From Actinomycetales bacterium (GTDB taxonomy: Bacteria > Actinomycetota > Actinomycetes > Actinomycetales > Cellulomonadaceae), in the NCBI GenBank assembly GCA_015655615.1, contig JAATES010000016.1, forward strand, positions 1-10,338: a DNA stretch of 10,338 nucleotides, written 5' to 3'. Shown piece by piece: positions 1 to 7,630 of this stretch. A model generated the notes under the pieces. That model saw nothing but the letters and a program-made list of their open reading frames with translations, was not told where the DNA came from and searched no databases. Positions within the stretch are counted from its first letter, which is position 1, and each line of letters begins with the position of its first letter. Both the position numbers and the translations under genes were made by a program.

Positions 1-1140
1 GACAAGGTCTGCGATCAGATCTCAGACGCGATCCTCGATGCGATCCTCGACCAGGACTCGAACGCCCGGGTCGCGGTGGAGACCATGGTCACGACCGGGC
101 TGGTGCACGTGGCCGGAGAAGTCAGCACGGAGGCCTATGTGGAGATCCCGCAGATCGTGCGCCACGTCGTGCAGGAGATCGGATACACGTCCTCCCAGGT
201 CGGATTCGATGGCGCCAGTTGCGGGGTCTCGGTGTCGATCGGGCAGCAGTCGCCGGACATTGCGCAAGGGGTGGACAAGTCGCTCGAGCTGCGTGATGAC
301 ACCAACACGGGCGACCCCTACGACATCCAGGGCGCCGGCGATCAGGGATTGATGTTCGGCTATGCGAGTGACGAGACGCCCACCCTGATGCCATTGCCCA
401 TCTGGACCGCGCACCGGCTCGCCGAACGCCTCGCGCAGATTCGCAAGGAGGGACTGGTCCTCGACCTGCGCCCCGACGGAAAGACCCAGGTGACCTTCGA
501 GTACGACGGGGACCGCCCGATCCGTCTCGACACCGTGGTGGTGTCGACGCAACATGGACCGGCGTGGCTCCAGTCGGACCTGCACGAGATCATCCGAGAC
601 GAGGTGGTCACGCCCATCGTCGAGCAGATCGCCGTCGATGTCTCCGACTATCGGCTGCTGGTCAACCCCACGGGTCGATTCGAGATCGGCGGACCGCAAG
701 GCGATGCCGGGCTGACCGGCAGGAAGATCATCGTCGACACCTATGGCGGCGCGGCTCGCCATGGTGGCGGAGCATTCAGCGGCAAGGACCCGTCGAAGGT
801 CGACCGTTCCGGGGCCTATGCAATGCGCTGGGTCGCCAAGAATGTCGTCGCAGCGGGGCTGGCGCGTCGGTGCGAGGTCCAGGTGGCCTACGCCATCGGG
901 CGCGCGCATCCGGTGGGACTGTATGTGGAGACGTTCGGCACCGAGTCCGTGCCGACCGAACGCATCACCGCGGCGATCCGAGAGGTCTTCGACTTGAGAC
1001 CGGGAGCCATCGTCGCGGAACTCGATCTGCTCCGACCGATCTACGGTGCCACAGCGGCCTACGGGCACTTTGGCAGGGAACTGCCGGCATTCACCTGGGA
1101 GCGCACCAACCGGGTCGCGGAGCTCCAGGCGGCGGTCTAG
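1..1140 (+). CDS. metK: S-adenosylmethionine synthetase (methionine adenosyltransferase), 5'-truncated by window edge
   Basis: The frame is open from base 1 and ends with TAG at 1138-1140, giving 379 residues. The first visible residues, [13 protein letters not shown], directly follow the GHP of the family's N-terminal GHPDK motif, so about 15-25 residues are missing. Both family signatures are present: GAGDQG at visible residues 111-116 and GGGAFSGKD at 255-263, the latter a phosphate/ATP-binding loop. MetK is cytosolic and makes SAM from methionine and ATP, with Mg2+ and K+; family members are usually homotetramers of about 400 residues. The C-terminal segment ([15 protein letters not shown]) is also typical. 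The gene is followed by a 79-base gap before priA. The SAM made here is the methyl donor for the RsmB enzyme encoded downstream. The identification is secure; the start lies outside the window. Confidence 0.98.
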   Translation, partial: DKVCDQISDAILDAILDQDSNARVAVETMVTTGLVHVAGEVSTEAYVEIPQIVRHVVQEIGYTSSQVGFDGASCGVSVSIGQQSPDIAQGVDKSLELRDDTNTGDPYDIQGAGDQGLMFGYASDETPTLMPLPIWTAHRLAERLAQIRKEGLVLDLRPDGKTQVTFEYDGDRPIRLDTVVVSTQHGPAWLQSDLHEIIRDEVVTPIVEQIAVDVSDYRLLVNPTGRFEIGGPQGDAGLTGRKIIVDTYGGAARHGGGAFSGKDPSKVDRSGAYAMRWVAKNVVAAGLARRCEVQVAYAIGRAHPVGLYVETFGTESVPTERITAAIREVFDLRPGAIVAELDLLRPIYGATAAYGHFGRELPAFTWERTNRVAELQAAV

Positions 1141-1172
1141 CTCGCCTGAGGCGAAAGCGGGCTGTGCGATGG

Positions 1173-1197
1173 CGGACCGCTGGACCCGGCGTGTCCG
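1173..1197 (+). terminator. Possible metK terminator hairpin without a U tract
   Basis: CGGAC (1173-1177) and CGC (1178-1180) pair with GCG (1189-1191) and GTCCG (1193-1197), giving 8 GC-rich base pairs with a one-base bulge and an 8-base loop. There is no T run after it, so it is not a classical intrinsic terminator. U-less hairpins have been proposed as terminators in actinobacteria. It sits between the metK stop and the priA start. In such GC-rich DNA a hairpin of this size could be chance. Confidence 0.25.
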
Positions 1198-1219
1198 GCT
1201 GTCATGATGTGATGGGCCC

Positions 1220-3328
1220 ATGACGGTGTCCGGTGCAGGTGATCACGGGGAGCAGCAGGCGCTGCCCGGTCTGGCCGTGCCACGAGCTCGGCGTCGGACG
1301 GTCCGGGGTGTCCAGGTGGCGGAGTCGCTGCCCGTCGCACGAGTGCTGCTGGATGTGGCACCCCCCCATCTGGACCACTCGTTCGACTACCTCGTCCCTG
1401 CCGAGCTCAGCGAAGCCGCCCAGGCTGGCGTGCGGGTACGGGTGCGATTCGCCGGGCGGGATGTCGATGGTTACGTGGTCGATCGCCTTGCCGACAGCGA
1501 CCACGACGGTGAATTGCAGCCGTTACGGCGGGTGGTCTCGCCGTTGGCCGTCGCACCCCCCTCGACCATCGCACTGTGCCGAGGTGTGGCCGACTACTAC
1601 GCGGGCACGATGGCAGACGTCTTGCGGGCCGCGATTCCGCACCGTCATGCACGTGCCGAGGCCGCGGTCCTGGCAGCTCGGGCACCGGTCGATCCACGGT
1701 CGTCGCTTCCGCCACGGCCAGACTCCGTGTGGCGCCACTATCGAGGCGGCGAAGCGTTGTTGACCCGGCTGGCAGCCGGGGAAGCTCCTCGCGCAGTATG
1801 GACCGCACTGCCGGATGCGGTCTCATCGCAACCTCACTGGGCGCGCGGGATCTGCGCCGCCGTGCAGGCGACAGTGAGGTCCGGCCGCAGTGCGGTGGTG
1901 GTCGTCCCCGACGGACGCGATGTCGACCTCCTGGTCACGACGCTGCGCGAGAGCGGACTCCCTGAGTGGACAGTTCGCGAGGGGGGAGCGGTGGTCCGAC
2001 TTCAGGCCGATCAGGGTCCAGAGGCCAGATACCGGGCCTTCGTCGCCGCGCTGACCGGACGGGCCAGCGTCGTCGTGGGGACCAGGGGAGCCGCCTTCGC
2101 GCCGGTGGCGAACCTGGGCCTGCTGGTCTGCTGGGATGACGACGATCCCTCGCATGCCGACGAGCGTTCACCCCGGGTGCACACCCGCGAGGTGCTCACC
2201 GTGCGTGCCCGCCTGGACCGGGCCGCCTTGCTGCTGGCCTCACCCGCGCGGTCATTGCAGGCCGAGGCCCTGCTCGCCCATGGCTGGGCCCGTGAGATCG
2301 TCGCTGACCGGGCCACGATCCGTGAGATGACACCGCGGGTCTTTGCGCTGACGTCGGTCGAGGTCGCGTCGGACGGTCCAGCGGGGGCGGCACGCCTGCC
2401 CAGTCGGGCCTGGAGCGCTGTACGCGAGGGGCTGACCCGGGGACCGGTGCTGATCCAAGTGCCGCGCTCCGGCTACTTCCCCATGCTCGCGTGCGGGCGG
2501 TGCGGGGAGAGGGCGCACTGTCGTCACTGCCACGGTCCGCTCCGCGTGAACTCGGCAGGCGCCATCGCCCAGTGTGAATGGTGCGGTGCGCTGGCCGGAG
2601 GGTGGCGGTGCCCGGCATGCGGGAACACCGCCTTCCGTTCGGTCCGGGTCGGAAGTGCCAGGACCGCCGAGGAGCTGGGACGGGCTTTTCCCCAGACCCC
2701 CGTGCGACTGTCCGGCATGGGAGCGGTCGCAGGGGTGCTGCCCGAGGTCGGCTCGGAGCCTCAGCTGGTGGTCGCCACCCCCGGCGCGGAACCGCGCGCG
2801 CAAGGCGGCTACGCTGCGGCTGCGCTGCTGGATGCCGGAGTATCGACTGCTCACGACGGACTCTGGACGGAGACGGCGGCCCTGCGCCGGTGGCTGATCG
2901 CCGCCAGCCTGGTGCGCCCCGCGAGCCGGGACGGAGTGGTCATGCTGGTGGGAGATGCGGCGCCGGGTCCCACGCAGGCTCTGGTGCGCTGGGATCCGGC
3001 AGGGTTCGCTGCCCGGGAATACGGGGAAAGGCAGGAGCTCGGTCTGCCTCCGGCGGTCCGGATGGCCACGGTCGTCGGCGATCCCCTGGCTGTGGCGGAC
3101 TTCCTGCGTATGGTGGCGATGCCTCCTGATGCGGAAGTCCTGGGACCGACTCCGCTGATGCCCAGCCTCGTCGAACGCCGGCTCAGTCCTGACGTGCGGG
3201 CCATCGTCAGAGTGCCGCAGCGCAGCGGCGAGATGCTAGCCCGCGCCATGGCCGCCGGCCGGGCCAGAGCGTCAGCCGAACGACGGCAGTCACTGGTCAG
3301 AGTCGAGATGGATCCCCGGGACCTGTGA
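1220..3328 (+). CDS. priA: Primosomal protein N' (PriA), actinobacterial type without helicase motifs
   Basis: 702 residues, close to the family's usual length (about 650-730). After a basic N-terminal extension (1-36), residues 37-130 match the 3'-DNA-binding domain (LPVARVLLDV, HLDHSFDYLVP, GVRVRVRFAGR). Eight cysteines form the zinc-binding insert: C425/C428, C434/C437, C452/C455 and C464/C467. Where E. coli PriA has its Walker A loop (GSGKT), this protein reads AVWTALPDAVSS (from residue 192), and the DEEH box is WDDDDPSH (305-312). ATP hydrolysis is therefore unlikely. Loss of these motifs is known for actinobacterial PriA, which is annotated as a probable primosomal protein. It should recognise stalled forks and help reload the replisome, though its role without helicase activity is unclear. 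ATG 1220 is chosen because related actinobacterial proteins carry a similar basic extension (inferred from memory of the family). No good Shine-Dalgarno site precedes it. The stop at 3326-3328 overlaps a possible GTG start of fmt. Confidence 0.93.
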   Translation: MTVSGAGDHGEQQALPGLAVPRARRRTVRGVQVAESLPVARVLLDVAPPHLDHSFDYLVPAELSEAAQAGVRVRVRFAGRDVDGYVVDRLADSDHDGELQPLRRVVSPLAVAPPSTIALCRGVADYYAGTMADVLRAAIPHRHARAEAAVLAARAPVDPRSSLPPRPDSVWRHYRGGEALLTRLAAGEAPRAVWTALPDAVSSQPHWARGICAAVQATVRSGRSAVVVVPDGRDVDLLVTTLRESGLPEWTVREGGAVVRLQADQGPEARYRAFVAALTGRASVVVGTRGAAFAPVANLGLLVCWDDDDPSHADERSPRVHTREVLTVRARLDRAALLLASPARSLQAEALLAHGWAREIVADRATIREMTPRVFALTSVEVASDGPAGAARLPSRAWSAVREGLTRGPVLIQVPRSGYFPMLACGRCGERAHCRHCHGPLRVNSAGAIAQCEWCGALAGGWRCPACGNTAFRSVRVGSARTAEELGRAFPQTPVRLSGMGAVAGVLPEVGSEPQLVVATPGAEPRAQGGYAAAALLDAGVSTAHDGLWTETAALRRWLIAASLVRPASRDGVVMLVGDAAPGPTQALVRWDPAGFAAREYGERQELGLPPAVRMATVVGDPLAVADFLRMVAMPPDAEVLGPTPLMPSLVERRLSPDVRAIVRVPQRSGEMLARAMAAGRARASAERRQSLVRVEMDPRDL

Positions 3329-3352
3329 GATCTGGCGACGGCCCCGCACTGC

Positions 3353-3366
3353 TAAAGTCAAAAATC
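3353..3366 (+). promoter_or_regulatory. Candidate -10 element for leaderless fmt transcript
   Basis: TAAAGT at 3353-3358 fits the actinobacterial -10 pattern TAnnnT. It is followed by 8 bases and then the fmt ATG at 3367, so transcription would start at or next to the start codon. No clear Shine-Dalgarno sequence is present, which agrees with leaderless translation. No convincing -35 box is visible about 17-18 bases upstream. This is inferred from spacing only. Confidence 0.4.
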
Positions 3367-4347
3367 ATGCGCATTCTCTTCGCGGGCACACCCGCCGCTG
3401 CCGTGCCATCCCTCGCTGCACTGCTGGCCTCCCGCCATGACGTGGTAGGCGTGCTCACCCGTCCAGATGCGCCGCAGGGCCGCGGTCGCAGCCTGGTTCC
3501 CAGCGCTGTTCGAGTCCACGCCGAGCAGGCGGGGCTGCCCGTGCTGACGGATCGTCCTCGTGGCGCAGCCTTCTTGCGGCAAGTGCACTCGCTACAGGTT
3601 GAGTGCGTCGCCGTGGTCGCCTATGGCGAGATCCTGCGCCCCGAGGTCCTGGCTTCGGTGCCCTACGGGTGGATCAATCTCCATTTCTCATTGCTGCCGG
3701 CCTGGCGAGGTGCGGCACCCGTTCAGCGGGCGATCATCGCAGGCGATGAGCTCGTCGGCGCCAGCACCTTCGTGATCGAGGAAGGGCTGGACACGGGACC
3801 GGTCTTGGGCATGGTGACGCAGGCCATCGGGCCGCGGGACACCGCGGGCGACGTGCTGGACACCCTGGCCGCCGCAGGCGCCGGACTGCTGGTCGCCACG
3901 ATGGACGCCATCGGCGACGGCACGGCGTCGCCAGTCCCGCAGGGGAGTGACGGAGTGAGCCACGCCGCCAAGCTGACGGTGGCGGAGGGGCGCGTCGACT
4001 GGCGCAAGCCGGCGTTGCACCTCGATCGGCTTGTGCGCGGATTCACCCCTAACCCCGGAGCCTGGACCACCACGCCGACCGGTGATCGGTTGGGATTGGG
4101 GCCGCTGCTGGCCTGTCCGGGCTCTGCGAGGCAAGTCAGCGAGAACATGGATTCGGAGAGCCTGCGGCCCGGCGAGATTTTGGTAGGAAAGCGCGAAGTT
4201 CTCGTGGGGACCGGCAGCTGGCCGGTCCTGCTGACCACGGTGACTCCCCGGGGGAAGAAACCCATGCCTGCGGCAGACTGGGCTCGCGGCGCACGACTGA
4301 GCCCAGGCAGCGTCCTGGGCGGCACCGATGATGAAGGCCGACGATGA
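3367..4347 (+). CDS. fmt: Methionyl-tRNA formyltransferase
   Basis: 326 residues, a normal Fmt length. It formylates the amino group of Met-tRNA(fMet) using 10-formyl-tetrahydrofolate, producing the initiator tRNA for translation. The N-terminal formyltransferase fold begins MRILFAGTP. The catalytic triad is visible: N104 and H106 in the motif INLHFSLLPAWRGAAP, and D142 in GLDTGP, with the same 2 and 36 residue spacing as N106/H108/D144 of E. coli Fmt. The C-terminal tRNA-binding domain starts near residue 205 and contains the typical VRGFTPNPGAW. ATG 3367 is chosen because it places MRILFAGTP at the N terminus as in the family. GTG 3325 in the same frame would add 14 residues and overlap the priA stop (GTGA), so translational coupling from there cannot be excluded. 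The stop overlaps the rsmB start (ATGA, 4344-4347). Confidence 0.96.
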   Translation: MRILFAGTPAAAVPSLAALLASRHDVVGVLTRPDAPQGRGRSLVPSAVRVHAEQAGLPVLTDRPRGAAFLRQVHSLQVECVAVVAYGEILRPEVLASVPYGWINLHFSLLPAWRGAAPVQRAIIAGDELVGASTFVIEEGLDTGPVLGMVTQAIGPRDTAGDVLDTLAAAGAGLLVATMDAIGDGTASPVPQGSDGVSHAAKLTVAEGRVDWRKPALHLDRLVRGFTPNPGAWTTTPTGDRLGLGPLLACPGSARQVSENMDSESLRPGEILVGKREVLVGTGSWPVLLTTVTPRGKKPMPAADWARGARLSPGSVLGGTDDEGRR

Positions 4348-5051
4348 CCGAAGACCGCGGACCGGCACGATCGAGGGCGACGAACGCCCCAGACCGGCGT
4401 AATGATCGAGGTCGAGAACGGGGCGCAGCACGCTCGCGCGGCGACGGTGAGCATTCGCAGCTCGCCCCCTCACAGCGGCGCCGCGCGACCGACCCGTCCA
4501 GGATGCTCGCCTACGACGTGCTGCGCAGTGTCGCCGACTCCGACTCCTATGCCAATCTGGTTTTGCCGCCGAGGCTGCGTCAGCAAGGTCTGACAGGCCG
4601 CGATGCGGCTTTCGCGACGGAGCTCACCTACGGCACGCTCCGCCTGAGGGCCCGCTACGATGCCGTGCTGTCCTATTGCGTCGACCGGCCATTGGTTCAG
4701 GTGGACGACGCCCTGCTGGATGCGCTGCGGCTCGGTGCACACCAGATTCTGGCGATGCGTGTTCCCAGCCATGCCGCAGTGTCAGAGACAGTAGGACTGG
4801 TGCGGACCCGGATCGGCGCGGGAGCCTCTCAGCTGACCAATGCCGTGCTTCGGAAGGTCGCCGCGGCGCAGTGGCCGCAGTGGCAGGAGCGGATCACGGC
4901 CGACACCCCTGACCGGCTCACGGCATTGGCCGCAGTCGAGAGCCACCCGCAATGGATCGTCCGGGCGCTCCGGGAGGCGCTGGTCGCCCATGGCAGGGCA
5001 GCCAGTGAGATCGAAGCCTGCTCGCGGCCGACAACGTCGCACCCAAGGTGA
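4344..5051 (+). CDS. rsmB: RsmB 16S rRNA m5C methyltransferase, N-terminal part (NusB-like domain), frame broken
   Basis: 235 residues. Residues 1-50 are a basic, probably disordered, RNA-binding tail common in actinobacterial RsmB. Residues 52-178 form the NusB-like RNA-binding domain, with the family segments ATELTYGTLR (91-100), VPSHAAVSETV (140-150) and TNAVLRKVA (165-173). HPQWIVRALREAL (201-213) begins the linker subdomain. After SEIEA (221-225) the frame runs into CSRPTTSHPR and stops, whereas the +2 frame continues with LAADNVAPKVTLVARPG, the expected RsmB sequence. One missing base (C) near 5018 explains this: adding it gives EALLAADN and a 510-residue protein. The start overlaps the fmt stop (ATGA). 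It may be a real mutation, a base-call error, or a split gene rejoined by reinitiation. Without the second half it has no methyltransferase activity. Confidence 0.85.
   Translation: MTEDRGPARSRATNAPDRRNDRGRERGAARSRGDGEHSQLAPSQRRRATDPSRMLAYDVLRSVADSDSYANLVLPPRLRQQGLTGRDAAFATELTYGTLRLRARYDAVLSYCVDRPLVQVDDALLDALRLGAHQILAMRVPSHAAVSETVGLVRTRIGAGASQLTNAVLRKVAAAQWPQWQERITADTPDRLTALAAVESHPQWIVRALREALVAHGRAASEIEACSRPTTSHPR
5016..5023 (+). other. Frameshift site inside rsmB
   Basis: The N-terminal frame is convincing up to GCC at 5016-5018, and the C-terminal frame is convincing from CTC at 5021-5023. Only two bases (TG, 5019-5020) lie between them, so a single base is missing; inserting C restores Ala-Leu-Leu-Ala-Ala-Asp-Asn. 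The surrounding bases do not make a classical X-XXY-YYZ slippery heptamer, and there is no long homopolymer. This argues against programmed frameshifting and does not strongly favour a homopolymer sequencing error. Confidence 0.85.
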
Positions 5052-5875
5052 CGCTGGTGGCCCGGCCAGGGCTGATCACCGCCACGGAACTGCGCGATCA
5101 GGCTGGCGGAGTGGTGGGGGACTGGAGTCCTTCCGCCGTCATCATGCCTGCTCACGACCCCGGTTCGGTCCCTGCGGTGCGTGCAGGGTTCGCAGGAGTC
5201 CAGGACGAGGGCAGCCAGGTGGTGACCGGGGTCCTGACGACGGTCCCGGTCGAGGGCGCGGACACACGATGGCTGGATATGTGTGCTGGCCCTGGCGGTA
5301 AGTCTGCGCTGCTGGCGGCGATCGCGGCGCAACGCGGTGCCCGGATCGTGGCGAATGAGATCTCAGAGCATCGCACGGCGCTGGTGCGCGAGAACCTTCG
5401 CGCCGTTCCTGCCGCATCCGTGGAGGCAGTGCGCACCGGGGACGGGCGCGAGATCGGCCGCATCGAGCCCGAAGGCTACGACCGGGTCCTGGTGGATGCA
5501 CCATGCACGGGTCTGGGCGCCCTTCGTCGTCGCCCGGAGGCACGATGGCGGCGCAAGCCCGCAGATCTGACGGATCTGACCTCTTTGCAGCGCGAGCTCC
5601 TCGGGGCGGCTCTGGATGCGACCAGAACGGGAGGGATCGTCGGGTACGTCACGTGTTCACCGCATCTGGCGGAGACCTTGCTGGTCGTTGATGATGTCTT
5701 ACGGGGGCGCCAGGATGCGGAGGTGATCGATGCACGACCCTATGCGCCGGGGGTCGCCGGGACCGAGGGCACCTGGGGAGATCACCCCTCTTTGCAACTG
5801 TGGCCGCATGTGCACGGTACCGACGCCATGCATCTCAGTGTGATCCGTAAGACCGGAGGGAATGGTCCAGCATGA
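5048..5875 (+). CDS. rsmB: RsmB 16S rRNA m5C967 methyltransferase, C-terminal catalytic part
   Basis: 275 residues if read from GTG 5048, which overlaps the upstream TGA (GTGA) and has AAGG directly before it; the coding signal itself goes back to 5021. The SAM-binding Rossmann domain is complete: motif I LDMCAGPGGKS (76-86), an acidic residue after the second strand in NEIS, motif IV DAPCTGLGALRR with C153, and motif VI VTCSPHLAE with C203. The two cysteines are the release and nucleophile residues of the RsmB/NSUN family. AGVQDEGSQ (49-57) and the C-terminal QLWPHVHGTDAMHL are also diagnostic. The expected product methylates C5 of cytosine 967 (E. coli numbering) in 16S rRNA, before 30S assembly. 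All catalytic residues are present, so this half is under no obvious decay. The stop overlaps the next gene (ATGA, 5872-5875). Confidence 0.92.
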   Translation: MTLVARPGLITATELRDQAGGVVGDWSPSAVIMPAHDPGSVPAVRAGFAGVQDEGSQVVTGVLTTVPVEGADTRWLDMCAGPGGKSALLAAIAAQRGARIVANEISEHRTALVRENLRAVPAASVEAVRTGDGREIGRIEPEGYDRVLVDAPCTGLGALRRRPEARWRRKPADLTDLTSLQRELLGAALDATRTGGIVGYVTCSPHLAETLLVVDDVLRGRQDAEVIDARPYAPGVAGTEGTWGDHPSLQLWPHVHGTDAMHLSVIRKTGGNGPA

Positions 5876-6828
5876 CGAGTGGCGAAGGCGCCAGAACCGC
5901 GGAGTTCGACGGCTTCGGGCCTTGGGTGCTGCAGATCAGGGGGTACGAGGATGTGCCGCCGCTATTCCGCGACGGGACATACGATCCGGCTGCCAGCGTT
6001 CTCGCGATGAAGTTTCCCCGTGACATCGAGCGGCGGGTCGCCCATCCCGCCATGAACCTGTACGACGCCATGGTCGATGTGCGTGCCGACGGCGTGGTCG
6101 TCCACCAGCGGGTAGGGGAGCGTGCCGCGGTGCAGAGGATCCCCTTCGCCGATTTCCGGGCCACCCGTGTGTACAGCCGTCTGCTGGATGGCCGGTACAT
6201 CCTGTTCACGCGGACCGACTGGCTTGAGCTGCGCTACAGCACCGCTTCAGATAAAGAAATCGCCCGGTTGAACGCGACCATCACCGATCGCATGGTGGCT
6301 GCCGTTCAGGGCGAGGCCGCGGTGGCCGGCACCGCGGTGACCGTGCCGCATACGCCCAACCCCGCCGGAGTCGACTACTGGTTCACTTCACTCCACGAGG
6401 CCTACCTGGCGGCGCACCCGAACGCTCAGCTGGTCGCCGCGCAGCGGAGGGTCCGGGTCGGGGGCAGGAGCATCGGTCTATGGCGCCGACTCACCAGCGT
6501 GTTCCTGCCGACGCAGCTGAGCAACGCGCTGGTGTATCGCGAAGCGGACCGGGTCACCCTGCTCCAGCGCGCCAGCTCGGTGAGCCGCCAGCGGGGCACC
6601 GACTTCTCCCTGGTCCGCACCGTCATTCCGTTGCGAGCCATCCAGCGCGTCACCATGCACGTCAGTGCGCAGTCGGACGAGGTCACCCTGGCCGTGATCG
6701 ATGTGGGAGCACGGCAAGGCCTCGACATCGCCTTCCTCGCTGCCGAACACCAGGCGGCGAACCTGGTCGCGGGCCTGGCCTCGGAGCCCGGGCCCGGCCC
6801 CGGCACTGCTGCTGGGCCTCCCAGGTAG
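5872..6828 (+). CDS. Uncharacterised soluble protein, possible tandem PH-like domains
   Basis: 318 residues that I do not recognise. ATG 5872 overlaps the rsmB stop, and GGAGGG (5855-5860) lies 11 bases upstream, a somewhat long but usable Shine-Dalgarno spacing. No signal peptide, transmembrane segment, metal-binding cysteine cluster or nucleotide-binding loop is visible; there are no cysteines at all. Two parts look alike in pattern. Residues 60-142 alternate short beta-type strands ([30 protein letters not shown]) and end in a helix ([15 protein letters not shown]). Residues 218-304 again show strands ([35 protein letters not shown]) and a final helix ([13 protein letters not shown]). That order suggests two PH-like folds, but this is inference. 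A bulky linker (160-215) contains [20 protein letters not shown]. The tail (305-318) is Gly/Pro-rich. Its position in the operon suggests co-translation with rsmB, but no function can be assigned. Confidence 0.85.
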   Translation: MTSGEGARTAEFDGFGPWVLQIRGYEDVPPLFRDGTYDPAASVLAMKFPRDIERRVAHPAMNLYDAMVDVRADGVVVHQRVGERAAVQRIPFADFRATRVYSRLLDGRYILFTRTDWLELRYSTASDKEIARLNATITDRMVAAVQGEAAVAGTAVTVPHTPNPAGVDYWFTSLHEAYLAAHPNAQLVAAQRRVRVGGRSIGLWRRLTSVFLPTQLSNALVYREADRVTLLQRASSVSRQRGTDFSLVRTVIPLRAIQRVTMHVSAQSDEVTLAVIDVGARQGLDIAFLAAEHQAANLVAGLASEPGPGPGTAAGPPR

Positions 6829-6838
6829 GCTGACAGGC
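6826..6838 (+). promoter_or_regulatory. Candidate -10 element for leaderless rpe transcript
   Basis: TAGGCT at 6826-6831 matches the actinobacterial -10 type (TAGRRT/TAnnnT). Seven bases separate it from the rpe ATG at 6839, the spacing expected when transcription starts on the start codon. Its first three bases are also the TAG stop codon of the upstream gene. No clear -35 box or Shine-Dalgarno sequence is seen. It suggests that rpe can be transcribed separately from the genes before it. Confidence 0.45.
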
Positions 6839-7495
6839 ATGGACGCCCGGATCTGCCCCAGCATTCTCTCGGCCGATTTCGCCAACCTGGAGCGTGATCT
6901 CCAGCTGATCGCCACGGCCGATTATGCGCACGTCGATGTGATGGACAACCACTTCGTGCCCAACCTGACACTAGGACTGCCGGTGGTGGAGCGATTGGCG
7001 CAGATCTGCCCGGTGCCCATTGATGCCCATCTGATGATCGAGGACCCTGACCGCTGGGCACCCGCCTACGCAGAGGCCGGTGCCGCGTCGGTCACCTTCC
7101 ATGCCGAGGCTGCGACGGCCCCGGTTCGGCTGGCCCGGGAATTACGGCGCCTGGGCTCCCGGGCTGGATTGGCGCTGCGTCCGGCCACCCCGATCGAGCC
7201 GTTCATCGACCTGCTGTCCGAGGTCGACATGGTGCTGATCATGACCGTGGAGCCGGGCTTCGGCGGACAGTCCTTCATCGACGGGACCCTTGCGAAGATC
7301 AGCCGGACGAGAGAGGCGATCCGGCTGAGCGGCCTGGACGTGTGGGTTCAGGTGGACGGCGGTGTGTCCCGTTCCACCATTGACCGGGCGGCAGAGGCTG
7401 GGGCGAACGTCTTCGTGGCTGGCTCCGCCGTCTATGGCGCAGCGGACATTCCCGGCGAGATCGCAGCGCTGCGGAGCATGGCCGGCGCTCACTGA
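6839..7495 (+). CDS. rpe: Ribulose-phosphate 3-epimerase
   Basis: 218 residues, the usual length for this TIM-barrel enzyme of the pentose phosphate pathway, which interconverts D-ribulose 5-phosphate and D-xylulose 5-phosphate. Conserved elements in order are CPSILSADF (6-14), [12 protein letters not shown] (31-42) with metal ligand H31 and catalytic acid D33, DAHLMI with H64, [11 protein letters not shown] (136-146) and VDGGV with the second catalytic acid D173. The phosphate-binding GSAVYG follows near the C terminus. ATG 6839 is chosen because the family starts just before the PSILSAD strand; an in-frame ATG at 6701 lies inside the upstream gene and would add an unrelated segment. There is no Shine-Dalgarno sequence, consistent with the leaderless promoter pattern. 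The product feeds ribulose 5-phosphate to the DHBP synthase activity of RibBA encoded 2 kb downstream. Confidence 0.97.
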   Translation: MDARICPSILSADFANLERDLQLIATADYAHVDVMDNHFVPNLTLGLPVVERLAQICPVPIDAHLMIEDPDRWAPAYAEAGAASVTFHAEAATAPVRLARELRRLGSRAGLALRPATPIEPFIDLLSEVDMVLIMTVEPGFGGQSFIDGTLAKISRTREAIRLSGLDVWVQVDGGVSRSTIDRAAEAGANVFVAGSAVYGAADIPGEIAALRSMAGAH

Positions 7496-7534
7496 GCGGC
7501 GTTCGCCTCTGAGTGCCCTGCCCTGCGCGGCGTG

Positions 7535-7606
7535 GTATTCCCGGCGAAACGCTGGACCGTCCGCTCAGGTGCCGACAGTGGATGTGACGTGGGAATACGA
7601 CAGTGG
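7535..7606 (+). repeat. Inverted repeat and interleaved direct repeat upstream of the rib leader
   Basis: GTATTCCC (7535-7542) is the exact reverse complement of GGGAATAC (7591-7598), an 8-base inverted repeat with a 48-base spacer. CGACAGTGG occurs twice, at 7573-7581 and 7598-7606, exactly 25 bases apart. Both lie between the rpe stop and the riboswitch, where the rib promoter must be, and could be protein-binding sites or chance. No known regulator motif is recognised. Confidence 0.35.
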
Positions 7607-7612
7607 CACACT
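7583..7612 (+). promoter_or_regulatory. Weak candidate promoter for the rib operon
   Basis: TGTGAC (7583-7588) could serve as a -35 box (compare TTGAC) and CACACT (7607-7612), 18 bases on, as a poor -10. Transcription would then start near 7619, shortly before the aptamer begins at 7631. A promoter is expected here because a riboswitch must be transcribed from just upstream, but these boxes match the consensus poorly. TACACA at 7619 is an alternative -10. Confidence 0.25.
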
Positions 7613-7630
7613 GGGTTGGTACACACAGCA

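Noticed and set aside
1142..1154. TCGCC-TGA-GGCGA hairpin just after the metK stop
   Set aside because: Only five pairs with a 3-base loop and no T run; too weak to call a terminator.
22..1221. 399-residue open frame on the minus strand over metK
   Set aside because: It is a shadow of metK codon structure; the translation shows no recognisable domain, while the + strand encodes both MetK signatures.
1201..1224. GTCATG/CATGAC inverted repeat covering the priA start codon
   Set aside because: Six pairs with a 12-base loop could mask the start, but this is easily chance and nothing else supports regulation there.
1360..1367. Run of seven C near the 5' end of priA as a phase-variation tract
   Set aside because: The frame is intact through it, the encoded residues (APPHLD) fit the family, and housekeeping priA is an unlikely phase-variable gene.
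5011..5024. Programmed -1 frameshift in rsmB
   Set aside because: No X-XXY-YYZ slippery heptamer is present, and I did not identify a convincing stimulatory stem close downstream.
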